Source: Halopseudomonas pelagia CL-AP6 (GTDB taxonomy: Bacteria; Pseudomonadota; Gammaproteobacteria; Pseudomonadales; Pseudomonadaceae). Taken from it: a stretch of 64,000 nucleotides of DNA. Location: NCBI RefSeq assembly GCF_000410875.1, contig NZ_AROI01000007.1:1-64000 (forward strand). Reading direction: 5' to 3'. The position numbers and the translations under genes were made by a program. The notes under the pieces are model-generated. The model searched no databases. It was not told the origin of the DNA and saw only the letters and a list, made by a program, of their open reading frames with translations. Positions within the stretch are counted from its first letter, which is position 1, and each line of letters begins with the position of its first letter. Positions 44,536 to 54,326 of this stretch are shown piece after piece.

Positions 44536-45474
44536 TCAGCAGGCGATCCTGTTGCGGCCAGCGCGCTTGGCGGTGTACATCAGTTTGTCGCCACGCTCCA
44601 GAAGGCTCTCTTCTTTTTCTCCCGCTTTCAAGGTGGCGATACCCAGGCTGGCGGTCATGGGTATGGCGTCACCATCAATTTCAAATTGCATCTGCTCTAT
44701 GCTGCGGCGAATGCGCTCGGCGATAAAACGTGCGGCATGGTTGTCAGTATTGGCAAGCAGTACGACGAATTCCTCACCCCCCATGCGAAAGAGCTCATCG
44801 ACGTCGCGCAAGCAGTTGCGGGTGCAGCTGACGATGGCTTTCAGCGCTGCATCGCCGTAGGCGTGCCCATACTTGTCATTGATCTGTTTGAAATGATCAA
44901 TATCCATAATCAATAATGACAGGGGCGTGTGATGGCGTGCGGCGCATTTTACTTCGCGACTCAATGCCTGATCCAGGCTCATGCGGTTACCGATGCCAGT
45001 CAGGCTGTCATTCAAGGCGAAACGCAGGGCCTCCCGATACATCAGGGCGTTTCGCAGGGGGTAAAGCAGATTGCCTAATAGCGTTTCCAGGCTCTGCAGC
45101 TGGTGTTCACTGAAGCGCTTGGCACGGGTGAATTGAATCTCGCCTAGGAAGTCGCCGGCATGGGTCATGCGGTAGCTGCAACGGTGCATGCTCGAAGTGC
45201 CTTTTTGTATCTGAACACTGTGAGCGTCATGGCGAAACTCCAGGCTGTTCAACCCGATAAATTCCTGCAGTGCGTTAAAGAACATATCCAAAACGCGATC
45301 GATTTCAAGTGAGGTCTGCAACTGCTGAGTTAATCGCTGTTGCAGGCCCATCAGGGTCATGTGCCGGATAGGCTTGCTCGGCGGAACAATAAGCGATGAG
45401 CGAGCTTTCTCGTCGTGATTGAGTCGCAGGCGCGCGGAGTCAAAGTCTATGGTATTGCTGGTCGATAGGGTCAT
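44536..45474 (-). CDS. Diguanylate cyclase (GGDEF protein)
   Basis: A 312-residue cytoplasmic diguanylate cyclase making c-di-GMP from two GTP. The N-terminal 140 residues look like a GAF-type sensor; the GGDEF domain follows (DSLTGIGNRMSLDQAL, MDIDHFKQINDKYGHAYGDAAL, active site RMGGEEF, MTASLGIA). RDVD five residues before the active site is an inhibitory I-site, so product feedback is expected. Start taken at MTLSTSN (ATG 45474); the upstream in-frame ATG at 45513 has no ribosome site. Convergent with sapC, 19 bp apart. A link to the adhesin is possible, since c-di-GMP commonly controls large adhesins, but no operator shows it. Confidence 0.92.
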   Translation of the reverse strand: MTLSTSNTIDFDSARLRLNHDEKARSSLIVPPSKPIRHMTLMGLQQRLTQQLQTSLEIDRVLDMFFNALQEFIGLNSLEFRHDAHSVQIQKGTSSMHRCSYRMTHAGDFLGEIQFTRAKRFSEHQLQSLETLLGNLLYPLRNALMYREALRFALNDSLTGIGNRMSLDQALSREVKCAARHHTPLSLLIMDIDHFKQINDKYGHAYGDAALKAIVSCTRNCLRDVDELFRMGGEEFVVLLANTDNHAARFIAERIRRSIEQMQFEIDGDAIPMTASLGIATLKAGEKEESLLERGDKLMYTAKRAGRNRIAC

Positions 45475-45589
45475 GGCGCGCCTGCAAATGGGGAAGTGAT
45501 GGCTATTTACCATGCAGGGAGTGTGCCTAATATGAAAATGTGTTTTTAATCAGTTGTTTATATTTTTAAAGCGACTTTTTTATAGCAAA

Positions 45590-45607
45590 GCGGCAATTAT
45601 TTGCCGC
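45590..45607 (-). terminator. Hairpin after the ubiG-mupP-yciK operon
   Basis: On the minus strand, GCGGCAA-ATAA-TTGCCGC followed by TTTGCTATAAAAAAG. The stem is perfect but the T-run is short, so the terminator call is moderate. It sits 51 bp past the yciK stop in the 183-bp AT-rich gap before the diguanylate cyclase gene, which otherwise seems to hold only promoter sequence. Confidence 0.55.
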
Positions 45608-45657
45608 CTTGCTACGAGGAAGAGAGGGATAAGGTAGAGGAGGCGTCAGAAAACCGA

Positions 45658-46398
45658 CTACTGGGCGTCCAGGGCTTGGCCGTTGACCGCTTTGCTGTCA
45701 GGCCCGAGTAGATACAGAAAGGCCGGCATAATCTGTGCGGGCTCCGGATTCTTCTCTGGCGCCTCTCCGGGATAGGCCGCAGCGCGCATGCTGGTGCGGG
45801 TGGCACCGGGGTTGAGGCTGTTGAAGCGGATGGCGCTGGTGCCGTCCTGTTCATCGGCAAATACTTGCATCATACCTTCCAGGGCAAATTTACTCACTGC
45901 GTAGGGCCCCCAATAGGCGCGACCCTTGCGGCCTACGCTGGAGGAAACGCAAACCACCGACGCATCGGGCGCGGCGCGCAGCAAGGGCATCATGGACTTG
46001 CTGAGCAGGAAGGGGGCGTTGACGTTAACTTGCATCAATTGCAGCCAGGCCTCTGCTTTCACGTTATCGAGCAACGTCCGTGGACCCAGAAGGGCCGCGT
46101 TATGTACCAGCCCGTCTAGCTTGCCAAAGGTATCGAACAGTTGGTCGGCCAGGTCCACGTAGTCTTTTTCCAGAGCGGTTTCCAGGTTCAGCGGACACAA
46201 TGCGGGCTGCGGGAAACCTGAGGCTTCGATTTCGTCATAGACCGCTTCAAGTTTGGATGGCGTGCGGCCGATCAGAATGACGGTTGCTCCATGTGCGGCG
46301 CAACTCAGTGCGCAGGCCTTGCCGATGCCGTCGCCTGCGCCAGTGATCAGTATCACGCGATCTGTGAGCAGGTCCTGGGGAGCTTGATAGTCAAGCAT
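45658..46398 (-). CDS. yciK: YciK-type short-chain dehydrogenase/reductase
   Basis: A 246-residue SDR oxidoreductase. NAD(P)-binding motif TGAGDGIGKA, NNAG-equivalent VHNAALLGP, catalytic Ser in CVSSSVGRKGRA and the YAVSK Tyr/Lys pair, then NPGATRTSMRA. It matches E. coli YciK, whose substrate is unknown. The gene overlaps mupP by 8 bp and ends the leftward mtaD-ubiG-mupP-yciK run, an order I recall from P. aeruginosa. Confidence 0.92.
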   Translation of the reverse strand: MLDYQAPQDLLTDRVILITGAGDGIGKACALSCAAHGATVILIGRTPSKLEAVYDEIEASGFPQPALCPLNLETALEKDYVDLADQLFDTFGKLDGLVHNAALLGPRTLLDNVKAEAWLQLMQVNVNAPFLLSKSMMPLLRAAPDASVVCVSSSVGRKGRAYWGPYAVSKFALEGMMQVFADEQDGTSAIRFNSLNPGATRTSMRAAAYPGEAPEKNPEPAQIMPAFLYLLGPDSKAVNGQALDAQ

Positions 46399-47071
46399 GG
46401 GGTACCTCCTGAAGTTGCCTTTGCACCAGCCATGAGCGTAACTCGGCTGGGGATTTTATGCTGTGGGTAGCCTGCCAGCCAGCAGGATCTTCGTCCGGCG
46501 GGATATAGCCATATAGCGCGGCGATTGTAGGCATGCCGGCTGCTCTGCCCGCCAGGATGTCACGCAGGTGGTCTCCCACATAAACTGAATCGGCTGGCTT
46601 TACACCCATTTCGACGCACGCTTTGAGCAGGGGTTCCGGGTGCGGTTTGCCGTGGCTGACCTGGTCGGGGCAGACCAGGCTGCGGCAGCGACTGGCCAAA
46701 CCCATGGCATCCAGCAGGGGGACGCTGAAGCGGCTGAGTTTGTTGGTAACTATGCCCCATGGCAGACCTTGATCGTCGAGCCAGTCAAGCAGCTCTGGCA
46801 TGCCATCAAAAAGCCGCGTGTGAACTGCTAAAGACAGGTCATAGTGGTGAAGAAACTCTTCGCGTAGTGCGTCAAAGCCTGCATCGCTGGGTTGCATGTT
46901 GAAGGCGCAGCTGAGCATTCCCACTGATCCGTCGGACACCCGCTCGCGAATGCGTATGGTGTCCAATGACGGCAAGCCGCGTTCCTGGCGCATGCGCAAG
47001 ATGACCGCCATAAAATCGTCGGCGGTATCCAGCAGGGTGCCGTCGAGATCGAACAATACGCTGGTTAGCAT
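46391..47071 (-). CDS. mupP: N-acetylmuramic acid 6-phosphate phosphatase (HAD family)
   Basis: A 226-residue HAD phosphatase. Motif I is LFDLDGTLLDT with the nucleophile and general-acid aspartates (8 and 10), motif II IVTNK, then SHGKPHPEPLL (Lys) and VYVGDHLRDILAGRAAGM with motif IV acids. Homologues are often called phosphoglycolate phosphatase (Gph); the location immediately after ubiG is that of Pseudomonas MupP, which dephosphorylates MurNAc-6-phosphate in the peptidoglycan recycling route that bypasses de novo UDP-MurNAc synthesis and contributes to intrinsic fosfomycin resistance. The assignment leans on synteny. Confidence 0.88.
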   Translation of the reverse strand: MLTSVLFDLDGTLLDTADDFMAVILRMRQERGLPSLDTIRIRERVSDGSVGMLSCAFNMQPSDAGFDALREEFLHHYDLSLAVHTRLFDGMPELLDWLDDQGLPWGIVTNKLSRFSVPLLDAMGLASRCRSLVCPDQVSHGKPHPEPLLKACVEMGVKPADSVYVGDHLRDILAGRAAGMPTIAALYGYIPPDEDPAGWQATHSIKSPAELRSWLVQRQLQEVPHA

Positions 47072-47075
47072 GCCG

Positions 47076-47777
47076 TCACGCGCTACGGCGGGTGTGGATC
47101 ATGTAATTGACATCCACATCGGACTCAAGCTTGTACACCTTGGTCAGCGGATTGTAGGTCAGGCCAATGATATCTTGCATGTCCAGTCCGGCGTCGCGTG
47201 ACCAGCGGCCGAGTTCGGCGGGCTTGATGAATTTGGCGAATTCATGGGTGCCGCGCGGTAGCAGGCGCAGGACGTATTCGGCACCGACAATCGCAAATAC
47301 AAACGATTTCGGATTGCGGTTGATGGTAGAGAAGAACACTTCGCCGCCGGGTTTGACCAGAGTGGCGCAGGCTCGAATCACCGAGGCGGGATCGGGCACG
47401 TGCTCAAGCATTTCCAGGCAGGTAACAACGTCAAAGCGGCCGGGGTGCAGTTCAGCCAGCTGCTCGGCGGTGGTCTGTTGGTAATCGACCTCAACGCCGG
47501 ATTCGAGTTGATGCAGGCGCGCGACGGCCAGCGGCGCTTCGCCCATGTCGATGCCCATTACTTTGGCGCCTCGCAGAGCCATCGCTTCAGCGAGAATGCC
47601 GCCGCCGCAGCCGACATCCAGGACTTCCTTGCCGGCCAGGCCAGCACGTTCATCAATCCAGTTGGTACGCAGTGGGTTGATCTGGTGCAGTGGCTTGAAT
47701 TCACTGTTGCGGTCCCACCAGCGGCTGGCCAGCGCTTCAAATTTGGCAATTTCTGCCTGGTCTACATTAAGCGTCAT
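47076..47777 (-). CDS. ubiG: Bifunctional ubiquinone O-methyltransferase UbiG
   Basis: A 233-residue SAM-dependent methyltransferase performing both O-methylations of ubiquinone synthesis. Features: [26 protein letters not shown] at the N terminus, SAM motif [13 protein letters not shown], post-[12 protein letters not shown], motif [18 protein letters not shown] and [20 protein letters not shown], then HEFAKFIKP. It overlaps mtaD by 11 bp and is 4 bp before mupP, so the three are co-transcribed. Confidence 0.96.
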   Translation of the reverse strand: MTLNVDQAEIAKFEALASRWWDRNSEFKPLHQINPLRTNWIDERAGLAGKEVLDVGCGGGILAEAMALRGAKVMGIDMGEAPLAVARLHQLESGVEVDYQQTTAEQLAELHPGRFDVVTCLEMLEHVPDPASVIRACATLVKPGGEVFFSTINRNPKSFVFAIVGAEYVLRLLPRGTHEFAKFIKPAELGRWSRDAGLDMQDIIGLTYNPLTKVYKLESDVDVNYMIHTRRSA

Positions 47778-49110
47778 GTTGTTCGTCCCCTATCTGAATC
47801 TGTTGAGCCCATTCATTCACTGCTTCGAGGAGGCCATCCTGGTCGGCCAACTGGAGCTGGCCGGATCTGACTTTCTGCCGGCCAGCCACCCACACATCCG
47901 ACACCTGCGAAGCGTTGCAGGTATAGAGTAGTTGCGATACCGGATGGTAGACGGGTTGCAAGGGTAGGGCGGAGAGGTCCACTGCGACCATATCAGCGAA
48001 TTTGCCCGGCTCCAGTGAGCCGGTCTGTTCGGCAATACCCAAGGCCTGAGCGCCGGACAGCGTGGCCATGCGCAAGGCGCTGTGAGCATTCAGAGCAGTG
48101 GGTTGCCCGGAGACGCCTTTGGCTAGCAAGGCCGCTGTGCGCAACTCACCAAACATATCCAGATCATTGTTACTGGCGGCGCCGTCAGTGCCCAGCGCGA
48201 CATTGATGCCGTTATCCAGCAAGCGCTGGACCGGACAGAAGCCGCTGGCCAGTTTCATGTTGGACTCGGGGCAATGGATGATCTGCACGCCAAAGTCGTC
48301 GAGAAGCCGTAGATCCTGATCATCGATCTGGGTCATATGTACCGCTTGCAGGCGCGGACTGAGCAAGCCGAGCTCACGCAGACGCTGCAGCGGACGCATG
48401 CCTGATTGGCGCACGGCTTCTTCCACTTCGAATGCGGTTTCGTGTACATGCATATGCACGGGCAGCTCAAGCTCATCCGCCAGAGTGCGTACGCGAATAA
48501 GTGTCTCGTCGCCGACTGTATAAGGGGCGTGGGGCCCAAATGCGATACTGATCAGCTCGTTATGTTTGCTGTCGTCATGCAGGCGCAGGCCTTTGGAAAT
48601 AGCTTCAGCGCTGTTCTGTGCGCCGGGGATCGGGTTATCTACAACCGGAAATGCCAGTTGTGCGCGCATGCCTGCTTCTATGGCTACCTGGGCCGCAGTC
48701 TCGGGGTAGAAATACATGTCGGCAAAACAGGTAGTGCCGCCGCGCAACATCTCGGATACCGCTAATCGTGTGCCGGTGCGCACAAAGGCTTCACTGACCC
48801 AGCGACCTTCGGCCGGCCAGATATGATCGTTGAGCCAGCTCATCAGCGGCAAATCATCGGCCAGCCCACGGAATAGGCTCATAGCCGCGTGCCCATGGGC
48901 GTTGATCAGCCCGGGAATAAGCACATGATTGGGTAGTTCGCGGCGTTCGCGGGCCTGCAGCTCGGCTGCCCGCGCCTGGCTGACGATGCCGAGAATGCGG
49001 CCTTGGTGCACGATAATCGCGTGGTTCTCCAGCACCTGGTCGGCGGGCACAACGGGTACGATCCAGCGCGCCGAGATCAGCAGGTCGATGGAGTCGGGCA
49101 GAGACAGCAT
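47767..49110 (-). CDS. mtaD: TRZ/ATZ amidohydrolase, MTA/SAH deaminase-like
   Basis: A 447-residue zinc amidohydrolase. Ligands and motifs: [28 protein letters not shown], the [10 protein letters not shown] / [15 protein letters not shown] pair and [16 protein letters not shown]. In P. aeruginosa the neighbour of mtnA deaminates methylthioadenosine to methylthioinosine, feeding methionine salvage; the divergent mtnA here fits. Two starts are possible: ATG 49131 and ATG 49110. A TATACT -10 on the minus strand at 49143-49138 would put the RNA start at about 49131, so the ATG at 49110 (MLSLPDSID) is preferred. Confidence 0.88.
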   Translation of the reverse strand: MLSLPDSIDLLISARWIVPVVPADQVLENHAIIVHQGRILGIVSQARAAELQARERRELPNHVLIPGLINAHGHAAMSLFRGLADDLPLMSWLNDHIWPAEGRWVSEAFVRTGTRLAVSEMLRGGTTCFADMYFYPETAAQVAIEAGMRAQLAFPVVDNPIPGAQNSAEAISKGLRLHDDSKHNELISIAFGPHAPYTVGDETLIRVRTLADELELPVHMHVHETAFEVEEAVRQSGMRPLQRLRELGLLSPRLQAVHMTQIDDQDLRLLDDFGVQIIHCPESNMKLASGFCPVQRLLDNGINVALGTDGAASNNDLDMFGELRTAALLAKGVSGQPTALNAHSALRMATLSGAQALGIAEQTGSLEPGKFADMVAVDLSALPLQPVYHPVSQLLYTCNASQVSDVWVAGRQKVRSGQLQLADQDGLLEAVNEWAQQIQIGDEQHDA

Positions 49111-49211
49111 GGGGAGTTCATCTTGAATCATGCGCAGCAGTATAACGTTTGCCTTCGATTGGGTGCAGTGACATTTCATTTCTGTGTTCGTCAGGCCGCT
49201 CCGTGGATGGG

Positions 49212-49217
49212 TATAAT
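49212..49217 (+). promoter_or_regulatory. Possible -10 box for mtnA
   Basis: Perfect TATAAT 21 bp before the mtnA ATG, in the 127-bp gap shared with mtaD. TTCGTC at 49187-49192 is a weak -35 at 19 bp. The facing TATACT (minus strand, 49143-49138) is a candidate -10 for mtaD. Confidence 0.45.
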
Positions 49218-49237
49218 GGCGGTTTAGGAGGGACATC

Positions 49238-50317
49238 ATGCAGCCTGCTACACAATCAGCCACAGTGGACAAAGTGAAAGCCCTCGAATGGCGCGGCGGG
49301 GTATTGCGTCTGCTGGACCAGCGGCTGCTGCCGGCGCGCGAAGATTATATTGAATGCGCCGACGCCGATCAGGTCGCGGCAGCCATCCGCGATATGGTGG
49401 TGCGTGGTGCGCCGGCGATTGGTATCGCCGCAGCTTACGGCGTTGCGTTGGCGGCCCGGCGTGTGGCTCAGAGCGATAATTGGCTGCAGGCATTACAGGC
49501 TGATTTCGATCTGCTGGAAAGCGCACGACCCACGGCGGTCAACCTCACCTGGGCGTTGAAGTTGATGCGTGACCGGCTGGCGCGGTTGGGAGCGCATGCG
49601 GATGTGCCCGCACGCCTGCTCGAGGCTGCCCAGTCCATTCATCAAAGCGATCATGAAGCCAACTTGACCATGGGCAAGCTCGGCATGGAACTGATTCGCA
49701 AGCATCAGAAAACCCCGCAAAATCTGCTCACTCATTGCAATGCCGGTGCGCTGGCTACCGGCGGCTATGGTACGGCGCTGGGCGTGATCCGCGCCGCGCA
49801 TGCCGCCGGGCTGGTCGACAAGGTGTTTATTGATGAAACCCGTCCCTGGCTACAGGGCTCGCGGTTGACTGCCTGGGAGCTTGAGCGCGACGGCATTGAG
49901 GCGAGCATCAATGTCGACTCGGCCGCTGGCCACTTAATGAAGACCCAAACCATTACCTGGGTCATCGTGGGCGCGGACCGTATTGCCGCCAATGGTGACG
50001 TAGTGAACAAAATTGGGACTTACTCGCTGTCAATTCTGGCCATGCATCACGGTCTGCGGTTTATGGTCGTTGCGCCAAGCTCGACTATCGATATGGCGCT
50101 GGAGCATGGCGACGAGGTGGTTATCGAAGAGCGGGGGGCGGCCGAGCTGTTGCAGTTGGGCGGCCAATCACTGGATGTCGGGGTGCCCGTGTTCAACCCG
50201 GTGTTCGATGTGACGCCTGCGGACTTGATTGATGCCATCATCACTGAAAAAGGGGTGATCGAACGTCCGGATGCGCGCAAATTGGCCGATTTAATGAGTC
50301 ACCGGCATCTGCACTGA
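49238..50317 (+). CDS. mtnA: S-methyl-5-thioribose-1-phosphate isomerase
   Basis: A 359-residue aldose-ketose isomerase of methionine salvage, converting methylthioribose-1-phosphate to the ribulose form. Motifs: [36 protein letters not shown] with the catalytic Cys, [38 protein letters not shown] with the catalytic Asp, and PVFDVTP near the C terminus. The ATG has AGGAGGG upstream. The gene is divergent from mtaD, and the two would act in one pathway. Confidence 0.95.
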   Translation: MQPATQSATVDKVKALEWRGGVLRLLDQRLLPAREDYIECADADQVAAAIRDMVVRGAPAIGIAAAYGVALAARRVAQSDNWLQALQADFDLLESARPTAVNLTWALKLMRDRLARLGAHADVPARLLEAAQSIHQSDHEANLTMGKLGMELIRKHQKTPQNLLTHCNAGALATGGYGTALGVIRAAHAAGLVDKVFIDETRPWLQGSRLTAWELERDGIEASINVDSAAGHLMKTQTITWVIVGADRIAANGDVVNKIGTYSLSILAMHHGLRFMVVAPSSTIDMALEHGDEVVIEERGAAELLQLGGQSLDVGVPVFNPVFDVTPADLIDAIITEKGVIERPDARKLADLMSHRHLH

Positions 50318-50565
50318 TTGGTGGCATCTACCGGTGGGAATGACCCGTTCGTCCTTCTTGTTGAAATGGCAGGCTCAGGCTCGCGTTTCGCCTCCCTCCC
50401 TGCCTCGCTCTGTGGTATCCTGTCGGGCTTTAACCGGGCGCCCTGCGGCCCCGCGCTGACTGACTACTTCTTAACGGAAACAGCAGCCCCGCAGAGCCCC
50501 TGAGTACGCCGAATAACTGTCTACAGGCATCGTCAGGTTGCCGACAATAAAAGGAATGCCGTTTC

Positions 50566-53226
50566 ATGGGTGAACTGGCCAAAGAAATCCTTCCAGTCAA
50601 TATCGAAGATGAACTGAAGCAGTCCTACCTCGATTACGCCATGAGCGTGATCGTGGGTCGGGCCTTGCCGGATGTTCGCGACGGACTCAAACCGGTGCAT
50701 CGTCGCGTGCTGTTCGCGATGAGCGAGCTGAACAACGACTGGAACAAGCCCTACAAGAAATCGGCCCGTGTGGTCGGTGACGTGATCGGTAAGTATCACC
50801 CGCACGGCGACTCGGCTGTCTACGACACCATCGTTCGTATGGCGCAGCCGTTCTCGCTACGCTACCTGCTGGTTGATGGTCAGGGTAACTTCGGTTCGGT
50901 GGATGGCGATAACGCCGCCGCCATGCGTTATACCGAAATCCGCATGACTAAGCTGGCGCACGAGCTGCTGGCTGACCTGGAGAAGGAAACCGTTGACTGG
51001 GTGCCCAACTATGACGGCACCGAGCAAATTCCAGCGGTACTGCCGACCAAGGTCCCGAATCTACTGATCAACGGCTCCAGTGGTATTGCCGTGGGCATGG
51101 CGACTAATATCCCGCCGCACAACCTGACTGAAGTGATCAATGCCTGCTTGGCGCTGATCGAAAACCCGGATCTGACCATCGATGATTTGATGGAGTATAT
51201 TCCTGGTCCGGATTTCCCCACCGCCGGCATTATCAACGGCCGTGCGGGTATTGTTGAGGCGTACAAGACCGGCCGCGGCCGTATCTACGTGCGGGCCCGC
51301 TGCATTATTGAGGATATCGACAAAGTCGGCGGCCGCCAGCAGATCATCATCAACGAGCTGCCCTACCAGTTGAACAAGGCGCGGTTGATTGAGAAGATCG
51401 CTGAGCTGGTCAAAGAGAAAAAGATTGAAGGCATTACCGAGCTGCGTGACGAGTCCGACAAAGACGGCATGCGTGTGGTTATCGAGATACGTCGGGGTGA
51501 AGTGGCCGAGGTTGTGCTCAATAATCTGTATACCCAGACACAGATGCAGAACGTGTTCGGTATCAATATCGTTGGTCTACTCGACGGCCAGCCGCGCATT
51601 CTGAACCTCAAGGAATTGCTCGACGCCTTTATCCGTCACCGTCGTGAAGTGGTTACCCGCAGGACCGTATTTGAATTGCGCAAGGCGCGAGAGCGTGGGC
51701 ACATTCTTGAGGGTCAGGCGGTCGCACTGTCGAATATCGATCCAGTGATCGCCATGATCAAGGCCTCGCCGACCCCGGCTGAAGCCAAGGAGCGCCTGAT
51801 CGCCAACGCCTGGGAGCCCGGCGCGGTGGTCGAGATGGTCGAGCGTGCCGGTGCCGAGTCCTGCCGCCCCGATGGCCTGGACGAACAGTTTGGTCTGCGT
51901 GACGGCAAGTATTATCTGTCGCCGGAACAGGCCCAGGCGATTCTGGAGCTGCGCCTGCACCGCCTGACGGGTCTGGAGCACGATAAGCTGTTGGCCGAGT
52001 ATCAGGAGATTCTGCTACAGATCGGTGAGTTGCTGCGCATCCTCAATAGCCAGGAACGCTTGATGGAAGTGATTGTCGAGGAGCTGGAGCTGATTCGCAC
52101 CAACTTCGGCGACGCGCGGCGCACCGAGATTCTCGCTTCACGCCTGGATCTGAGCATTGCTGACCTGATTACCGAAGAAGAGCGGGTAGTGACCATCTCC
52201 CATGGTGGTTACGCCAAGAGCCAGCCGCTGGCCGATTACCAGGCCCAGCGCCGTGGTGGTCGCGGTAAAGCGGCGACGGGCGTCAAGGATGAGGACTATG
52301 TCTCTCACCTGCTGGTTGCCAACAGCCACACCACGCTGCTGCTGTTCTCCAGCAAAGGCAAAGTGTACTGGCTGAAAACCTATGAAATTCCAGAGGCTTC
52401 GCGCACGGCGCGGGGTCGGCCGCTGGTCAACCTGTTGCCGCTGGACGAAGGCGAGTTCATCAGCGCCATGTTGCCGGTCGACGAATATACCGAAGGCTGG
52501 TTCATCTTTATGGCTACTGCCAACGGGACCGTGAAGAAGACGCCACTTGAGCAGTTCAGCCGCCAGCGGACGGTCGGTCTGATTGCACTGGATCTGGATG
52601 AAGGCGATACGCTGATTTCCGCGGCCATCACCAATGGTGAGCGTGAGGTCATGTTGTTCTCCGACGGTGGCAAGGTGACGCGCTTCAAGGAAACTGACGT
52701 ACGGGCCATGGGTCGTACGGCGCGCGGTGTACGCGGTATGCGTCTGGCGGAAAAGCAGCGCCTTATTTCGATGATTATTGTTGAAGAAGGCACGCAGATT
52801 CTGACCGCTTCGGCACGTGGCTATGGCAAGCGTACCGCCGTCGAAGAATTCCCGCAGTACAAGCGCGGCGGCCAGGGCGTCATCGCCATGGTCAGCAACG
52901 AGCGCAACGGTCCGCTGGTCGGGGCTGTCCAGGTGGTCGATGGTGAGGAAATCATGCTGATCTCCGACCAGGGCACGCTGGTGCGTACCCGCGTCGCCGA
53001 GGTGTCCAGCCTGTCGCGTAACACCCAGGGTGTGACGCTGATCAAGGTCGCTAGCGACGAGAAACTGGTGGGTCTGGAGCGTATTCAGGAGCCGTCCGAG
53101 GAGGAGCTTGCTGAAGAGGAGCTTGCTGCAGGCGAGCTGGATGAGTCCGATACCGACGTGGAAGTGAATGCAGAGCTTGGTGCAGCGCAGGACGAGTCTC
53201 CGGCTGCCGATACGGAACAGGAGTAA
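50566..53226 (+). CDS. gyrA: DNA gyrase subunit A
   Basis: An 886-residue DNA gyrase A subunit, which cuts and rejoins DNA during negative supercoiling. The catalytic tyrosine is Tyr122 in MRYTEIRM. The quinolone region reads [13 protein letters not shown] with Ser83 and Asp87, the susceptible-type residues (P. aeruginosa normally has Thr83). The C-terminal pinwheel contains the GyrA box [10 protein letters not shown]. The last 45 residues are an acidic tail with repeated EEELA. The 248-bp gap before it holds only a short spurious frame and presumably the promoter; no strong consensus stands out. AAGGA lies before the ATG. serC starts 9 bp after the stop. Confidence 0.98.
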   Translation: MGELAKEILPVNIEDELKQSYLDYAMSVIVGRALPDVRDGLKPVHRRVLFAMSELNNDWNKPYKKSARVVGDVIGKYHPHGDSAVYDTIVRMAQPFSLRYLLVDGQGNFGSVDGDNAAAMRYTEIRMTKLAHELLADLEKETVDWVPNYDGTEQIPAVLPTKVPNLLINGSSGIAVGMATNIPPHNLTEVINACLALIENPDLTIDDLMEYIPGPDFPTAGIINGRAGIVEAYKTGRGRIYVRARCIIEDIDKVGGRQQIIINELPYQLNKARLIEKIAELVKEKKIEGITELRDESDKDGMRVVIEIRRGEVAEVVLNNLYTQTQMQNVFGINIVGLLDGQPRILNLKELLDAFIRHRREVVTRRTVFELRKARERGHILEGQAVALSNIDPVIAMIKASPTPAEAKERLIANAWEPGAVVEMVERAGAESCRPDGLDEQFGLRDGKYYLSPEQAQAILELRLHRLTGLEHDKLLAEYQEILLQIGELLRILNSQERLMEVIVEELELIRTNFGDARRTEILASRLDLSIADLITEEERVVTISHGGYAKSQPLADYQAQRRGGRGKAATGVKDEDYVSHLLVANSHTTLLLFSSKGKVYWLKTYEIPEASRTARGRPLVNLLPLDEGEFISAMLPVDEYTEGWFIFMATANGTVKKTPLEQFSRQRTVGLIALDLDEGDTLISAAITNGEREVMLFSDGGKVTRFKETDVRAMGRTARGVRGMRLAEKQRLISMIIVEEGTQILTASARGYGKRTAVEEFPQYKRGGQGVIAMVSNERNGPLVGAVQVVDGEEIMLISDQGTLVRTRVAEVSSLSRNTQGVTLIKVASDEKLVGLERIQEPSEEELAEEELAAGELDESDTDVEVNAELGAAQDESPAADTEQE

Positions 53227-53235
53227 AACGCCGCC

Positions 53236-54321
53236 GTGAGTAATCGACTGTTCAACTTTTGTGCAGGTCCTGCAGCATTGCCTGAGGCGGTGCTGAAGCA
53301 GGCCCAGACTGAACTGCTGGACTGGCAGGGCAAGGGTCTGTCGGTGATGGAGATGAGTCACCGCAGCGAGGAGTTCACCCGGGTCGCCGAGACCGCCGAG
53401 CAGGATCTGCGTGATCTGCTCGGCGTGTCGGACAACTATAAGGTGCTGTTCCTGCAAGGCGGTGCCAGCCAGCAGTTTGCCCAGATTCCGCTGAATTTCA
53501 TGGCCGAAGGAGACCGCGCTGACTATATCGATACCGGCATCTGGTCGGCCAAGGCGATCGAAGAGGCTCAGCGTTTTGGTCACGTGAACGTCGCTGCGAG
53601 CGCCAAGGGCTACGATTATTTTGCCATCCCGGGTCAGAACGAATGGCAGTTGTCGGATGATGCCGCGTACGTGCACTACACCCCGAATGAGACTATTGGG
53701 GGTCTGGAGTACGGCTGGATTCCCGAGGTCGGCGATAAACCGCTGATTGCCGACGTATCGTCGACCATCCTCTCTCGCCCGTTGGAGGTGTCGAAATTCG
53801 GCATGCTTTACGCTGGCGCGCAGAAGAACATCGGACCCAGTGGTCTGGTGGTGGTCATTGTGCGTGAAGATCTGCTGGGCAAGGCACGCGCTAGCTGCCC
53901 GACCATGCTTGATTACAGTGTCGCTGCCAAGAACGGCTCGATGTACAACACGCCGCCGACCTTCGGCTGGTATCTGGCTGGCCTGATCTTCAAGTGGGTT
54001 AAGGCGCAGGGTGGGCTTGAAGCGATGGAGCGCATCAACCAGGTCAAACAGCGCACGCTTTACCAGGCGATCGACAGCAGCGAGCTGTACAGCAACCCGA
54101 TCAATCCTGCGGATCGTTCCTGGATGAATATCCCCTTTCGGCTGGCAGATGATCGGTTGGATAAGCCGTTTTTAGCTGGCGCTGAAGAACGAGGCCTGTT
54201 GAACCTCAAGGGGCATCGTTCGGTAGGCGGTATGCGCGCGTCCATTTACAACGCCGTGACGCAAGACGCAGTTGATGCGTTGGTGACCTATATGGCCGAG
54301 TTCGAACGGCAGCGGGGTTGA
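53236..54321 (+). CDS. serC: Phosphoserine aminotransferase
   Basis: A 361-residue PLP enzyme that makes 3-phosphoserine for serine and also acts in pyridoxal phosphate synthesis. Motifs: NFCAGPAALPEAVL at the N terminus, LFLQGGASQQFAQIP, VADVSSTILSRP, the PLP lysine in YAGAQKNIGPSG, and KGHRSVGGMRASIYNA near the end. Start is GTG at 53236. Its stop overlaps an ATG of pheA (TGATG). Confidence 0.97.
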   Translation: MSNRLFNFCAGPAALPEAVLKQAQTELLDWQGKGLSVMEMSHRSEEFTRVAETAEQDLRDLLGVSDNYKVLFLQGGASQQFAQIPLNFMAEGDRADYIDTGIWSAKAIEEAQRFGHVNVAASAKGYDYFAIPGQNEWQLSDDAAYVHYTPNETIGGLEYGWIPEVGDKPLIADVSSTILSRPLEVSKFGMLYAGAQKNIGPSGLVVVIVREDLLGKARASCPTMLDYSVAAKNGSMYNTPPTFGWYLAGLIFKWVKAQGGLEAMERINQVKQRTLYQAIDSSELYSNPINPADRSWMNIPFRLADDRLDKPFLAGAEERGLLNLKGHRSVGGMRASIYNAVTQDAVDALVTYMAEFERQRG

Positions 54322-54326
54322 TGGCA

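Noticed and set aside
50318..50503. 61-codon frame directly after mtnA
   Set aside because: No ribosome site and no conserved content; probably chance in the gyrA upstream region.
52138..53676. 512-codon open frame antisense to gyrA/serC
   Set aside because: Shadow of a strongly biased coding strand; no recognisable family, no ribosome site, and gyrA is certain on the other strand.
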